Origin: Pseudisothecium myosuroides
Taxonomy: Eukaryota; Streptophyta; Bryopsida; Hypnales; Lembophyllaceae
Length of the DNA stretch: 64,000 bases
NCBI GenBank assembly: GCA_951799445.1
Contig: OX637295.1
Location: 12,896,001-12,960,000 of the forward strand
Reading direction: 5' to 3'
A program made the position numbers and the translations under genes. Positions 33,506 to 45,274 of the stretch are shown one piece after another (position 1 is the first letter of the stretch; each line of letters opens with the position of its first letter). The notes under the pieces were generated by a model. The model saw nothing but the letters and a program-made list of their open reading frames with translations. It searched no databases and was not told where the DNA came from.

Positions 33506-35022
33506 ATCATTCTCCAGAGATAGGGTTTAGTTTCTTAGTTGTCATGAGAAAAGTAGAATTCCCTATTGTTAGTCTATAGATTTTAAAAAATGACTAATAA
33601 TACGACATACCAGAAAAGAGCATTCAAAGCGGAAGTAGGGGATTCTAGGGTTGAAATCATGCCAGAAATTCAATGGTAAAATTGGTTTGCTAAGATTTTT
33701 TTGTATTAAAGATTCTTTGAACACTTGTAAGTAAAGGAGATAACAAGATTTCAATCTCCTTCTTTCAAGATGCAAAATAAAAATAATTAGCATGTACATC
33801 TTTTTTGGGATTCTATAAAATTACTAGATTCTTCTGTCCTATAGAAGATCCTCTTTTGGACGGTCAACCACTTAGACCAACAATGGAAATTTTTTAGAAA
33901 TTACCCAGGTTGCAATAAAATCTCACTAAAAATTAAAATGGCTTTTTTTATGCTAATAATGCAGCTCTACAAGTTTCAAGGCGTTCTAACACCGACATGT
34001 ACATGAACCGGAGAGATTTCCCAATTCTCGCAAAATTGAAAAATATATGTAGAGTTGATCGATGTTTTGGAAACATGTGAAGTTGGAATGAGGTCATAGC
34101 AAGGGGGGGCTTGCTTCCACACTCATTCCAAATAATAGAGGCTAGTCAAATTCTTCGAAAAAGGTAACTTCCAATATTTAGATATTTATTCCATTTTTGA
34201 TTAAACTTTGCGCTAGCTTTTTGTGACTATTTTGTGACAAAAAAGGAAATAAATATCTTATACAATAAAATGGACTTCTAAAGCCAATGGCTAAATCCAT
34301 TTATGATTCAAAAAAATTCTCCATAAAATAGAAGTTTGAACCAGCATAGAAATAGAAAATCACAAAAAACTAAATAAAAACTCGTAGAACTTACTAGGTA
34401 AGAGAGGGGGGTGTTCTTGGAGAAATTATTCAAGGGTACTCTTTTCCCTTTCAAACCACCCATTTTTTTATATTGAACTGCTTGGATTCATTTCTTAGTG
34501 GATTTTTATTTTTGCCAAACTTTGCCAACCAGATGTTTTTGGAGCAATTTTTGCTTCATTGTTGTGTTTCTGTGAAGCTTGTTTTGAAAGACATTGGAGT
34601 CCCTTCAAACCTTGCATTCTCCTTGTAAATCAAGTGTTTTTTTATACAAACTACTCTTTGTACTAACCATTGTATAAACAAGATGTATTATTCAATACTT
34701 CAAACTTTACTTAACACTTTCTTGAAAAACATTATTGAAAAAAATAAAAAATAAAATTTTGGCTTTTTTTAAAAATCTATTATTTCTAAATTCCTAGACT
34801 ATTGTAAAACTATGACAAATCACCTCTAAAATCCCTTTTCCCTCTACATCCTTTATATCCTTTTAAATACTTGTTTGGTTCCAATCCAAGTATGGACTTT
34901 ATAGACCTTTATTCCTTTAAGGATTTAAAGTTCAAATTTCAAACATTGGATGATAAAATGTAAACATATTTTAAGCAAGTATACAAAATTATTTTTTCAT
35001 CCATCTAAATATTTGCGGGTTC
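33506..35022. other. AT-rich intergenic with a family B fragment
   Basis: Near 34900-35045 the string CCTTTAAGGATTTAAAGTTC and the block TTTTTTCATCCATCTAAATA match the left third of family B (compare 50009 onward). The rest shows no genes or repeats. Confidence 0.4.
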
Positions 35023-35722
35023 TTGTGTTCGTTCTCTTACATTTGCACAATGTATTGGATTTGTCAATATGATGTTCCAAGGCTCAATGAAGTCCTTTCC
35101 ACCTTGTTAAACGAATTATTATGCACGCTAAAATTTTATCCAGAGATTCAAGATTTAGAACTTGAGGGAGTAATTCAAGACATGTTCAACTTGCTTTCAC
35201 CTTTGTTAGGACTCTTTGTTTGTTTTCCACCCTTCTTTCTAAGACACATCCTTAAAAGTTCTTCAAAAGCCTAGGAAAGAAAAAGTGTATGTAAATTTAA
35301 GGCCATTGTACATCCCATATACTTAACAAATACAAATTTCAAAATCTATGGAATCCTTTACTTTACAGCAAGCCCTAGACCATTTCCATCTTTTAATTTT
35401 TTTGGCGAGTTTGGGCTAATGGGCAAAAACCTCCAAGGAAGTGTCAATGCTAAAATGCAAGCAAACTCCTCAAATTCCATTTGCAAATTCAACACCAATT
35501 TCATTTACTTGGAGTGTGCTTGAAATTTGCATAGGCGCGGACCTTGAAGTTCAACATTTTAAGAAAAGAATGGTTGTCTTTGAGATTAGTACTCAAGCAA
35601 CTTTATTTCTTGGAGTGAGTTGGATTAGGGTGTTAGCTCATGGTCTAAGACACTTGAAATTCCAGAAAAAGGGCCAAGACTCACTATCTCTCCAAGTTGC
35701 ACTTAGAAAGCTTGTCAAATGA
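35023..35722 (+). pseudogene. Possible coding remnant, unknown family
   Basis: Two open stretches (about 83 and 93 codons) show coding-like amino acid patterns, for example LNEVLSTLLNELLCTLKFYP and KMVVFEIST-type segments, separated by a noncoding-looking gap. No domain is recognised. They could be fragments of one broken gene, or chance frames in slightly less AT-rich DNA. Confidence 0.2.
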
Positions 35723-36740
35723 GCTTTAGTAGGTTTGAGTTGAAGTAGAATAGTGGAGATGTTTTTACACTCTAATTGAGATACATTAGTGGAAAACCTT
35801 TCAAGATCCAAGTCTTGTGTTTGAAAGGTTGACTATTAAAGATTACGTCCTTAAAAGAGGTAGAGTCAAGTGATAAGAGGTTACAACAAGAACTATCTAA
35901 ATTCTTTATATGTTTTTTTAAAGATGGCACTTTACAACATAGATTCTTTTAAACTCTTGGCTATGATCATTTTTGAATAGAGGTCTGCAAATTTGCATCA
36001 GCACCACTTTTTTTGATGAATTTGAAACATATTCTAGAGGACTTAAAAAATTTTCAACATTTATTGCCACCAAAACAAAAGTGTTTTTCATATTATCTTT
36101 TCTTTTAGAGAATGATCCTTTAAATCGTAAATTTCAAATGTGAAGTGAAATTCTTTGGATTTCTTAATGTTTGAAGCTTTATTGCTTGAAATTTGCTATC
36201 CAAAGCGTCTTACTTCTAGTGTAAAGAAGGCCACTAAGGTTAAGGTAGAAAATGAAAGCATACTATTATCTACCAAGTTTTTCAATTTTAAATTACTATT
36301 AAAAAATATATATTTTGTTAGATGCCAAAAATTCATCCAATAGCTTAAAATTGAAAATATAAAAAATTGATGAGTTAAGATAATAAAAAAAAATCAAAGA
36401 CAAAATCAACAATGAGTTGAGTGGCATCTCGACAAAATTGCTAAACAATAATACTACTGAATCTCCATTAAGTCATTAATATGTCAAGAGTGAAGTAATT
36501 ATAGTCACTTTGTCAATATTAGGATACTTTGTTAAAAAAATATAATTTTAATTGCTTTCCATATTTCTCACCTTTGTCTTTATGTGGAGTTTTTGATTTT
36601 TTAATTTCAACAATGCCAACAAGGCAAACCAGTCATTTTGCTTATGATGAGTTGGATTACCTTACTTGTCTATAACCAAAAGGTCTGATAGGAGCTTCCA
36701 GTTGGCAAGCTTACATTTGGCTATAGTAGAATACTATTAC
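35723..36740. other. AT-rich intergenic, no gene seen
   Basis: Short frames only (for example 36155-36343) without domains. No repeat was recognised before the AGGTAG-family element. Confidence 0.4.
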
Positions 36741-36742
36741 TA

Positions 36743-37605
36743 AGGTAGTTTGCTCTAAAAGCGACGACTTGCACAAAGGTACATTTTGCTTTCTTCAATA
36801 TAGCAACAATCTACATTTCAAGAGGTGGTCGCTTTTAGTGACCACTACGTTTTGACTTCAAAAATTTGTAACTAATTCCACAAAGGTCTAAAAAAATACT
36901 ACCTCCGTCCCAAAATGATCTTCTTGTTGGACAAAATATTCTAGATTAAGGCAAAAAATAACATTTTAAAAACCTGTGTTGTGTTGTAAGTAGAGTTTGG
37001 TGTACACCTAGCATCCTAGAAACTTTGAGTTTCAAAGTCCTTTCTGAAATGTAGTTTTTGGAATATTGAAAAGTAGATTTTTTTGGACATTTTCAAAGAT
37101 CACCAGTGGTCAATTAATTGTTGAGAGTGAGGTCATCATTTTGTAGGCATTTAGTATATGCCTAAGCCCATGTGTGGTCCTTTATTCCAGCTCCAAAAGC
37201 TTCATCTCCTTCAATTGGGCAATATTCAAAGAGATGCAAAAAATACAAACAAATAGTGTTGACTGACCCCATTATTCATTTTATTTATCTTTTGACTAAT
37301 GATTGCGTGAATGGAGGGGGAACTACTACTCAAAGTTGTTTTGTTGGTCTCCAATAGCAATCGAAAGTCAAATTTGACCAATTCGCAAGTCACAAATTGC
37401 AACAGGAAGATCATTCTGGGACAAAAAATGAAGGCCAACAAGAAGATCATTTTGGGACGGAGGGAGTATGAAACAACCTCGGTTAGATGCCAATTCAATA
37501 TTTCTTCCTACAAAAATTTATTGAAAATTGTTTCAAGGAGTTTAGCTTCCTTTGAAAGGCAATCAGTTCTTATAAAGTTTCTTTAAGAGCAGACCAAGCT
37601 TACCT
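36743..37605 (+). mobile_element. AGGTAG-family element split by a Stowaway MITE
   Basis: The left end is TA-AGGTAGTTTGCTCTAAAAG and the right end CTTTAAGAGCAGACC...TACCT-TA. Both halves align in inverse order with the uninterrupted copy at 3003-3294 (shared blocks GTACATTTTGCTTTCTTCAA and ATTAGATGCCAATTC). Confidence 0.75.
36899..37466. mobile_element. Stowaway/mariner-type MITE, 568 bp
   Basis: The right end, inverted, reads CTCCCTCCGTCCCAAAATGA, the canonical plant Stowaway/mariner terminus; the left differs by one base (CTACCTCC). The inverted repeat extends at least 34 bp. TA flanks both sides (36897-36898, 37467-37468). The matching empty position at the 3-kb relative has CA there. No transposase is encoded. 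Confidence 0.92.
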
Positions 37606-37607
37606 TA

Positions 37608-38694
37608 ATGTGCCCCGTTTTTGTGTTTGCTGAACTTTGTTTGTAGTGCCAGAAGTTTCAAAATCCATCTGCCTGGCACTCAATTTCTTTGAGGTTGCCG
37701 AACTGCTCAACTTGGTTCATGGACCAAGAGCCACAAAAAGTTTAAACGCGCTCTCCTTGCCGCCCTTGCTCATATTTGCTGATCTCTCTTCGCTTGTTGC
37801 CTCTGTCTCAAAGTTTATTATTCTTGAGACTGACAGAGTACAGAGTACAGACTACAAGCTTGCAGGAAGACCAAGAAGGAGATTGGAAATTGGTGTGGCC
37901 GATGCAAAAAATTTGGTGTGTCAGGAAGCTAGCTCCCTGATGTAATGTTTCAGATTATGAGCCTAGTGAATTCATCTTGACAATCGTATTGTCAACATTG
38001 AAGGAAGCAACTTCCAGCCTCGCACCTAAGCTTACTTGCCCAAATTCAATCCCCATCAGAAGAACTGAAGTGTTGCAGGAACTTAATATATAAAGTCTTA
38101 AATTCTTGCAAGATATGCTTGATGAATGAGGACAAGTGCTTCAGCTTGTTCAGTACCAAAAGCTCATGTTGCAAGCTGTATCTGGAACTCTGTTTATCAG
38201 CAGCCTTGTTGCCATGGCTACAACCATAGCATGAATTGGTGTACAGTAATCTGTAACTTTATATTGAAGACTAGAAAACTTTGTGAAATAATTTCATGAA
38301 TCATGACAAGAAATTTGACCATAGATGTGTTCATGTGTGGTTGAGGTTTTTTCGCCAAATAATCCAATCTTTGTTTCACCTTTTGTTGTCTTCTGGGATA
38401 GAAAGGTTCAATGCCCTTGGGGCCTTGAATTGTTGCAACACAACAGGTTGCCAAATCCTTGCGGGTGCTCTCAATCTGCTAAAATCTAGTTCAACCTTCT
38501 TCATTTGATTCTATGTGAAATACATTTCTGTAAAAGAGGCAAACTTGATGTTTCTACTGTAATAGAACTCTCGAGTAATTTTGAAGAAGAACCCAGTTGC
38601 CTTGTGTTACGCCAGAAAAGGAGGAATGAAAAAATATGCTCGTATTTTGTTCTTGGGATAGTAATGGTAAATACTTGTCCCTGTATTCTGCTCT
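37608..38694. other. Intergenic, coding-like but unrecognised frames
   Basis: Balanced composition. Open frames of 70-102 codons occur on both strands (37637-37945 plus, 38218-38454 minus), but none shows a domain, and their reading frames break quickly. This could be the untranslated or eroded part of an old gene. Confidence 0.25.
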
Positions 38695-38697
38695 TAG

Positions 38698-38918
38698 CAC
38701 TACAAGAGAAAGGGGTGTTTTAAGTGAGTTTTTAAGTAGTGTCCTAGATACATGATTTTAAGTAATGACCTTTAAGGAGATTTTTAGCAAAATTTGACTT
38801 AAAACACATGTTTTTAAGTCAAATTTTGCTAAAAATCTCCTTAAAGGTCATTACTTAAAATCATGTGTCTAGGACACTACTTAAAAACTCACTTAAAACA
38901 CCCCTTTCTCTTGTAGTG
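38698..38918. mobile_element. CACTA-type palindromic MITE
   Basis: It is 221 bp, a near-perfect palindrome with ends CACTACAAGAGAAAGGGG, flanked by TAG on both sides. The outer 28 bp equal those of the 24005-24215 element and the interior is related (AAGTAATGACCTTT), but the central part differs. Both are members of one hairpin family. Confidence 0.88.
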
Positions 38919-38933
38919 TAGTTTGATGATTAA

Positions 38934-39358
38934 GAACATTCCCACCAGTGCCCGCTCAGTCTGACGCGCCAAAACAAATTGAGCGGGCCCTGGCGCAGCG
39001 AAGGCCGGAGGGTGGAGCAGGGATCCCCACCGTTCCTCCCTCTACTCCCACTTCCGAACTTGTTTTCTACCTTTTCAGGCTAAGTGTGGCTTCTGCACAG
39101 GATTCTTGCTTGTGGTCTTTACTGCGTGTTTCCAAAATATCGCGCAATGCCACACTTAAACAAACTCTGACAATTAGATTCTCCACAATTTGTGGTCTTG
39201 AGTCATTGAAGAGGCTTGCTACTCTTGAGTGGCCAGGTGCATTTTGGACGTGGCCACTCTCGAAGTTGCTTGTGCAAGAATCACAGTGGGTGAAAAACAA
39301 GCAAGGGCCCGCAGGGAGACGGTGCGGCCGCACCCAGCGCGTCACGGTGGGAATGTTC
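38934..39358. mobile_element. PIF/Harbinger-like (Tourist-type) MITE, 425 bp
   Basis: The ends GAACATTCCCACC and GGTGGGAATGTTC are exact inverses, flanked by TAA on both sides (38931-38933, 39359-39361), the duplication typical of PIF/Harbinger elements. The interior is GC-rich. It lies 12 bp from the right target duplication of the CACTA hairpin. Confidence 0.75.
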
Positions 39359-39372
39359 TAAATTTGTATTTC

Positions 39373-39537
39373 ATGGCTTCTCCTAAGGTAAGAGGTGCTA
39401 ATTCTGCCCATGCTCCAAGAACTTGCTCCTATAAGTGCACTATGAATTGTCACTGTAAGAATGAAAAATGGCCCATTGATGAATTGGTGCCAATTTGGAA
39501 TTCTCATTGCATAATTTTAGGAATGGTTGGAGATTGA
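39373..39537 (+). CDS. Small Cys-rich open frame, doubtful
   Basis: An ATG opens 54 codons including CSYKCTMNCHCKNEK before a TGA. It starts 12 bp past the Harbinger-like element. The cluster of cysteines could be chance. No signal peptide or family match was noticed. Confidence 0.15.
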   Translation: MASPKVRGANSAHAPRTCSYKCTMNCHCKNEKWPIDELVPIWNSHCIILGMVGD

Positions 39538-40255
39538 GTTTGATTTGGAAGTAGACAAAATTTTAGTATATATAATGTGGAGTTATGAGTGGTGGGAGAA
39601 TTTGTGTCATCCTAGGCAGTTACATGCACCATGTTGTTGCAGTTTAAGGTTAGCACACCTTCATTTTTGGACTCCATTTGCACCATTAAAAAACAAGTGT
39701 TTGACATTTCATGGCTGTAACTATGAACTCAAATAGCGCCCTACTATTGTAATCTTTAGAAAATCATATCTAATTCATTTTAATTCTATAAATTATGAAG
39801 CGAATTGTGATGGATGTGTTTCCCTCTCTTCTTTTTCTAGAAATTTGCTAGAAAATGCTCTAATCATCATAGAAGACATACTAGGATAAAATGCTCTTAA
39901 ATGGGCAATACTTGCACCTCCTACTTTACATAGTATGCAGTCTTTGATTTCAAATTTGAATTCAAAATTTTCCAAATTTGACCATCCATGAATTTTTTAT
40001 AATTTCTATGGAGATGAAAGAAGGGGGCAACAAAGAAGTTAGTTATTCTTGGAACCAAGTTCTCTTTGCAAATATTTGTCCCCTACATTTTGTTCTTAGT
40101 TTGCTGATTAACTTTGTATTTTACAGCTTCTCCTTTAGGATTTGATCATCCATGATCAAAGTCGTTGATTTCAAATATGAATTCAAATTTTCCAAATTTG
40201 ATCATCCATGAAATTTTTATGATTTCCAAGGAGGTGAAAGAAGGGGCAACAAGGA
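39538..40255. other. AT-rich intergenic with a short direct repeat
   Basis: The segment TTTCCAAATTTGACCATCCATGAA at about 39967 recurs as TTTCCAAATTTGATCATCCATGAA at about 40188, with similar following sequence. No gene was recognised. Confidence 0.4.
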
Positions 40256-40524
40256 CATTAGAGGAGATTTGAGCCTCTAGAAGACCGTTTCAGGGTTGTT
40301 TCCAATGTTGGGAACCAGCATTGTCAGAAAAAAGAAATTATTAAGAAAAAAATTATTATTAAAATGTTAAAAGAATACTAAAAAAAATTCAATTTTAAAA
40401 AAAAAATGACGTGGCAGTCGCTTGGCCACGTCAGACTGGTCATGCGGCAGCATCCCAGCAATCCTGTAGAGTTCCCACAGTCCAGGAATTCACGGGCTCT
40501 TAGAAGCTCAAATCTCCTCTAATG
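40256..40524. mobile_element. CATTAG-family fold-back element, best ends
   Basis: The terminal repeats CATTAGAGGAGATTTGAGC and GCTCAAATCTCCTCTAATG match perfectly over 19 bp. The interior carries the TGGCCACGTCAG and CACGGGCTCTTAGA blocks shared with 10596-11029. The flanks (AAGGA, GGTTA) show no duplication. Confidence 0.75.
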
Positions 40525-40569
40525 GGTTACTTATTCTCGGCTCCTCATTGCCCCATCTAAGTTCTCCTT

Positions 40570-40571
<2 letters not shown>

Positions 40572-40632
<61 letters not shown>
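40572..40632. repeat. (TA)n microsatellite
   Basis: About 30 uninterrupted TA units. Such tracts are often length-polymorphic. Confidence 0.97.
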
Positions 40633-40635
<3 letters not shown>

Positions 40636-41787
40636 TACATTTGCAATTGGTTGATTTTGTATTTGTTGACCTCTCCTAGCTAATTTGGGGCCTTTGATTC
40701 CTATTATGCATTCAAAATTTTTAAAATTTTATCATTGGAGATAACTAATAAATTTCAATGTTTTTCCTAAGAGGTGAAAAACAAGCAAGAAATTAATGGG
40801 GGGTGGGGATGGGGTGGGGTAGGGTGGAAGGAGGAAGGTACCTTAGCCCTATTTAGTGCTTGTTTTTAATTCATCATTAGAGGGTTTTTAAAGTGTTTCT
40901 TACACTAATAAGGATACGGCCATGACTATTGTAGGGTGACATTTGTTGAGATTTGAGAGGTATGCATATATTTAGTGGATGATTGCACAAAATACTTGTA
41001 CTATTTTTTCACACGTTGTGTGCTAATTAGTTTTTTGGCCATAACCTTTGCGTTTTGACTCAAAATGACTCAAAATTCATAGACAAGGTACTTATGACTG
41101 TTTTTTTTAATTATTGTTTAATAATAGCCCCTAATTTTATATCACACTTGCTAATCTTGTGTTTTTGAACAAAGTAGTACTCGAAGAAACAAATTTGGAG
41201 TTGAAATTTGGAGGGAATGGTCTTGTAGTATACTTCTAGCTACTACTCCAAGGATTTCTAAAACTAATTAACTATAAGTCATGTAGAAGTCTACAAAGTG
41301 AACTTCTTTCTACTTGCATTTTGAAACATATGAAAGTTTATTTTGGTGGGTTTTTTGGTGAATGACCATCCCTGTAGAGTTGCTATAAATGGCGAGTTCT
41401 TTTTTAAAGTTTTTAAAGTTTTTTTCTATTTTTAATTTATTAAAACATTGAAATATCTATTTTCTTAAGATTTGGCATTTTTCTAGTTCTCCTACTTAGA
41501 TAATTTTTTAATGAATTTCCTTCAATGGTTACCTTCATCTTAAAGGTGCATACATTGGCTATATTTTTTAATTAATACAGGTGTTTCATGCAATCACCCA
41601 AGTGTATTTTGTAAATAGAATTGGTAGAATTTAATTTCTTGGCTTGGATTGTAATTTCTAAAAGCAAGAATTAATAATATATATTTGAAGCACAAAAATA
41701 GAGACTACTTCAAAAATACATTTGGAATGCAAAAATATGCATAAAAAAAGTAAAAATTATTAATAAATACAAAACAATTCATCCATG
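40633..41787. other. AT-rich intergenic, no gene seen
   Basis: Includes a G-rich stretch (GGGGGGTGGGGATGGGGTGG) at about 40799-40818. No coding or inverted-repeat structure was noticed. Confidence 0.4.
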
Positions 41788-42917
41788 TTATCCCCTCAAA
41801 GACAATTGTCCACCAAGTAAACAATTGGAAGCTCAAGTAGGTTATAATGAAGTCACTTTTTGATGTCCAAATCATTTTGAAATTTTGATACATATACTTA
41901 CTTTGCCTGGACCAAGAGTTATACTAACCTAAATTTTTAGTAGTGTGGGCAAAAGGTGCAAACTTTCCTTTTTTCTTCCAAAATTTAGCAAGTATGTAAC
42001 TAACATGATATAACATGCAAATGTCAAAAAAATATCTATGCATAGTGCAAAAATCGTAGTCTAGAAGGAGTTAACCTCTAAAGGACCAAGTGTCCGTTCA
42101 ACGTACGCAAGAAATCTCGGGTAGGTTCCTATGAAGTCATTTCTGGTCAGATGTTCCTGAAATTTGGACACAATGTACATCTATGTGCCTCCTTCATGAA
42201 AATCTAATTTTTTTTCCTATCGGGTGCCCGGATCAAAAGTTATGCTGCCTTGAACTTTGGGGGCAGCTCGGGCAATTTGAGAATCTTTGAAGAATCTTTT
42301 GCGAAAAAGCTCATCAACTTTTGAAATTTGGCATGTATGTAACTAATAAAATATGGCATACAATTGTCCAAAAAAAACGAATTTTAATACTCAAATCACA
42401 TTCTAAGAGTAGTCAAACTTTGTTAGCTATGTCGGGGCGGTTTCAAAAAAAAACATTTTCTTCTAACTTCAAACGTTAAAATCTTTCAATCCGTGCGGTC
42501 AAATGGGCTGAAATTTTTTCCACACTTTGGTAATATACTTTACTTCAATTTTGTACGGTTGAAGTTTCAAAAAAAAGTTTCAATTTTCAGTTTTGAATAA
42601 CGTACCAAAAAACCGCAGTTTTTGACAATGTCTCCCTGAATACCCCCCTCGGTCCTTTAGGGGTTAAAATCCATTAGCCTTATCATGTAGGGGCGCAAAA
42701 TGTTTTTTTCTTCAAACATTATAGTCTTTCGGTTTGTAAAATCAAAGTTTCTAAAAAACATTCTATACATTTCCATACTTAGTGGACAATTAGTACAAAT
42801 TTGTAAAGTTGAGTTTACTCTTAAAATATTTTATTTCCATTTTATCCTCAATTTCCTAAACTAGTGGTAGTTTTCACAATTTCTACCTAAAATTTGTCAT
42901 TGTCCTTTAGGATTTAA
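41788..42917 (+). mobile_element. piggyBac-like family C element split by a nested copy
   Basis: The outer copy is 41788-42070 plus 42668-42917. The left end is TTAT-CCCCTCAAAGACAATTG (first TTAA mutated) and the right end GTCCTTTAGGAT-TTAA. Its halves align with the inner copy: TATGTAACTAACATGATATAACATG before the break and TCTTTCGGTTTGTAAAATCAAA after it. It is more diverged than the inner copy, hence older. Confidence 0.7.
42071..42667 (+). mobile_element. piggyBac-like family C MITE, nested
   Basis: It is 597 bp with TTAA on both sides and ends CCTCTAAAGGACC and GGTCCTTTAGGGG. Removing it rejoins the outer copy as AGAAGGAG-TTAA-AATCCATTAGC, collinear with its own interior (CTAAGAGTAGTCAAACTTTG TTAGC). 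Degraded relatives lie at 55737 and 60949. Confidence 0.82.
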
Positions 42918-43092
42918 TTTTTAATGTTTTTTCAAAACTTGTACCTATTATAATTCAATAGAATACATTATTTAGCGAAGAACTAGGAATTTCGTTGGAA
43001 GTGAATTTGGATTATAATAACTTTTAATTTGGTATGCATTTAATCAAGATCCACCCTATTCTAGTTTTTTTGCTCTTCTTTTACCATGGTCT

Positions 43093-43202
43093 CACTACAA
43101 GAGAATTATGTCAATTCAAACATTTTTTTGTCAATTTTTTGTCAATACAGATACAATTAGTCAATTTGGACATGTCACTCCGGACACTATTTTCTTGTAG
43201 TG
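43093..43202. mobile_element. Short CACTA-type MITE, 110 bp
   Basis: The ends CACTACAAGAGAATTATG and CTATTTTCTTGTAGTG are flanked by TCT on both sides (43090-43092, 43203-43205). The interior is rich in GTCAATT motifs. Confidence 0.8.
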
Positions 43203-43745
43203 TCTAAAGTATTTGAAACCTATAAAACCAAAAAAAATTATCCTTGAATTTCTAGCTTGTAATCTTTTCATTGCATGTGAACTTTATTACAATTAGCTAA
43301 AATTTCATCTTACATTGATTAGCAAAAAATTGGTATAAGATTAAATTATGAAAAAATCACTACTTTTTTCTTAAAAGTAAATTTGACACCCCCTTAATAC
43401 TTTACACCTATATTCATTTCTTTATAACAAAAATTAAGAAGAGCAGTATCCTTGTATAATACACCTATTCAAACACAAATGCGTTTAGGCGAGATAAGAA
43501 AGAAAATGAGCACTCTTAAATAGTGACAATTAGTCCAAAGTGGCAAGGTCATTTGCTTGCAATTTTTTCTTCTTTCAATTTGCAATCTGTGTTCTTCCTT
43601 CAATTTGAGAACCATTTTCTTTTGGCTTTTGATCTGTGAGTCCTTTCATTCTGTTGTTCCGCAAAATTGAGCTGCTATGACATGATGAATTGTTTTTTCT
43701 TATGGTTGCTACTTAAATAAGTTATTATCTGGAGCGCTTGTGCAG
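43203..43745. other. AT-rich intergenic, no gene seen
   Basis: The right part becomes pyrimidine-rich before the TTGTGCAG acceptor-like site at 43738-43745 and could be a leader intron of the gene-like segment that follows. Confidence 0.3.
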
Positions 43746-43812
43746 ATGAGTACTAGAGAGAGCGGACAACGCTTCTTGAAAGACGCAAAGGATACAACAC
43801 GAAGTTGGCAAG
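43746..43812 (+). CDS. Exon-like segment with both splice signals, unknown family
   Basis: It is preceded by TTGTGCAG and followed by GTAAGT. The ATG opens 22 codons of coding character (MSTRESGQRFLKDAKDTTRS) without interruption. The combination of a good acceptor, a start codon and a consensus donor suggests a first coding exon. I do not recognise the family. The likely continuation (44.5-45.06 kb) is interrupted by stops. Confidence 0.35.
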
Positions 43813-44514
43813 TAAGTAAAGGGGCTATGCTCATAGTTGTTACAACTGTCTATCCAAACCGTTTAGGGTCTAAATGAGGTATTAGGAGCCACTCGCAACA
43901 TGCTTTGTAGTGCTTATTGGATTGCTTTGGTTGAAATTTGAATTTTTATTTTTGTTCATTTAGCTCTTAGAATGCCTAAACATTCATGTATGGCTTCATT
44001 TATCTATTTATTGTCCATGAACGTCATTAAAGTGGTTATTTTACATCAAATTGAGTATGATTTTCATCTTTTTTATTTTCATTAAGCACTGGTTACATGC
44101 TTAATTTGGAGGGATTTTGTACTTAATTTAGATGAAATAATGATATCAAAGACTATACATAATTCAAATGTGACACTATAACATTTATGAAACATGAAGT
44201 ATATTCATTTTGGAGAGATCTAAAAAATTTGAGCTACACAATCAATAATGGTCCAAACAAAGCAATGGTTATGGTCCAAGTTGGCTCCTAATACTTCATT
44301 TTGACCCTTTAATATGTCCGCATAGCCAGGACGTCTAGTTACCCTAATCCGCCTAATATAACTACTCTGAAGTGGTCACATTGTTTGTTTGGTCCGTCCA
44401 AATTGTCCGCTTGTCCGAGACATCTAGTGATCCTAAGTTGCCCACTATGAAAACGATGGCTATGCTAGTGATTTCATATGATTCATGTTCCCAATACATA
44501 TAAGAAATCACAAT

Positions 44515-45060
44515 AGATCCAGAATATAGAAACCATTATTTTCAAGAAGATGATTAGATCATTCCTGAAAGAAATAAGAAATCAATTACTAGAGTGTTCA
44601 GTAGAAGTTTGTTAGACTATGGTGAAAATGTATGGGATTTTGTTTGTGCATTGCGGTGATCATTCATCAAAATGATGAAAGTGTTCTACCATACTTTGAA
44701 GAGGAGTCGGGTAGTTGACACTGTAAAGATACATCAACAATCAATAGGGGCAATAGCTACAACAATTTAGAAGTCCGGGAACGAAAGCATGAAATAGAAC
44801 AACCATGTTGTAGCATATAGTACATCTGCAAATGCATTTGTCGCTATAACCATTGGCGTGGGAAGTTATGTGACCGATTGGTGATGCCACCATTACTGAT
44901 GCTAAGCCAACCCGTGTGGCCACAAGTATTGATACCAATAAGGTCTCAAAAATGAAGATCAAGCTACTTGCTATGAATGCTAGAGTGACAAAGATCAAAA
45001 GCCAAGTGTCAAAGATTGATTGCAAATATCATGTGCCATACATCTGGAATTTCCTTAAAT
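44515..45060 (+). pseudogene. Decayed coding remnant, unknown family
   Basis: One plus-strand frame reads DPEYRNHYFQEDD, then after a TAG, IIPERNKKSITRVFSRSLLD and YGENVWDFVCALR, and continues through further stops (TGA, TAG, TAG) to ITIGVGSYVTDW. After a frame change it reads TRVATSIDTNKVSKMKIKLL. The coding-like bias with four in-frame stops and a shift points to a dead gene. It may belong with the exon-like segment at 43746. The family is not identified. Confidence 0.4.
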
Positions 45061-45274
45061 GGAATTATTGCAGGGTGTAACCACCAATTGAATGCCACAA
45101 CTATTGTATTCCATAGTTTGGCAAGGACTCATTGGACTTGTTTGAAACATTATTTGATGATTGTCTATAATTGTTTGCTCATGTAATTGTCTGTACAAAT
45201 TACCATGCATTAGGCTTTAAACCTATATTGGGCTCTTCTGCTTATTGTTAACAAAGCTTAGGTTGGAGGAGAAA

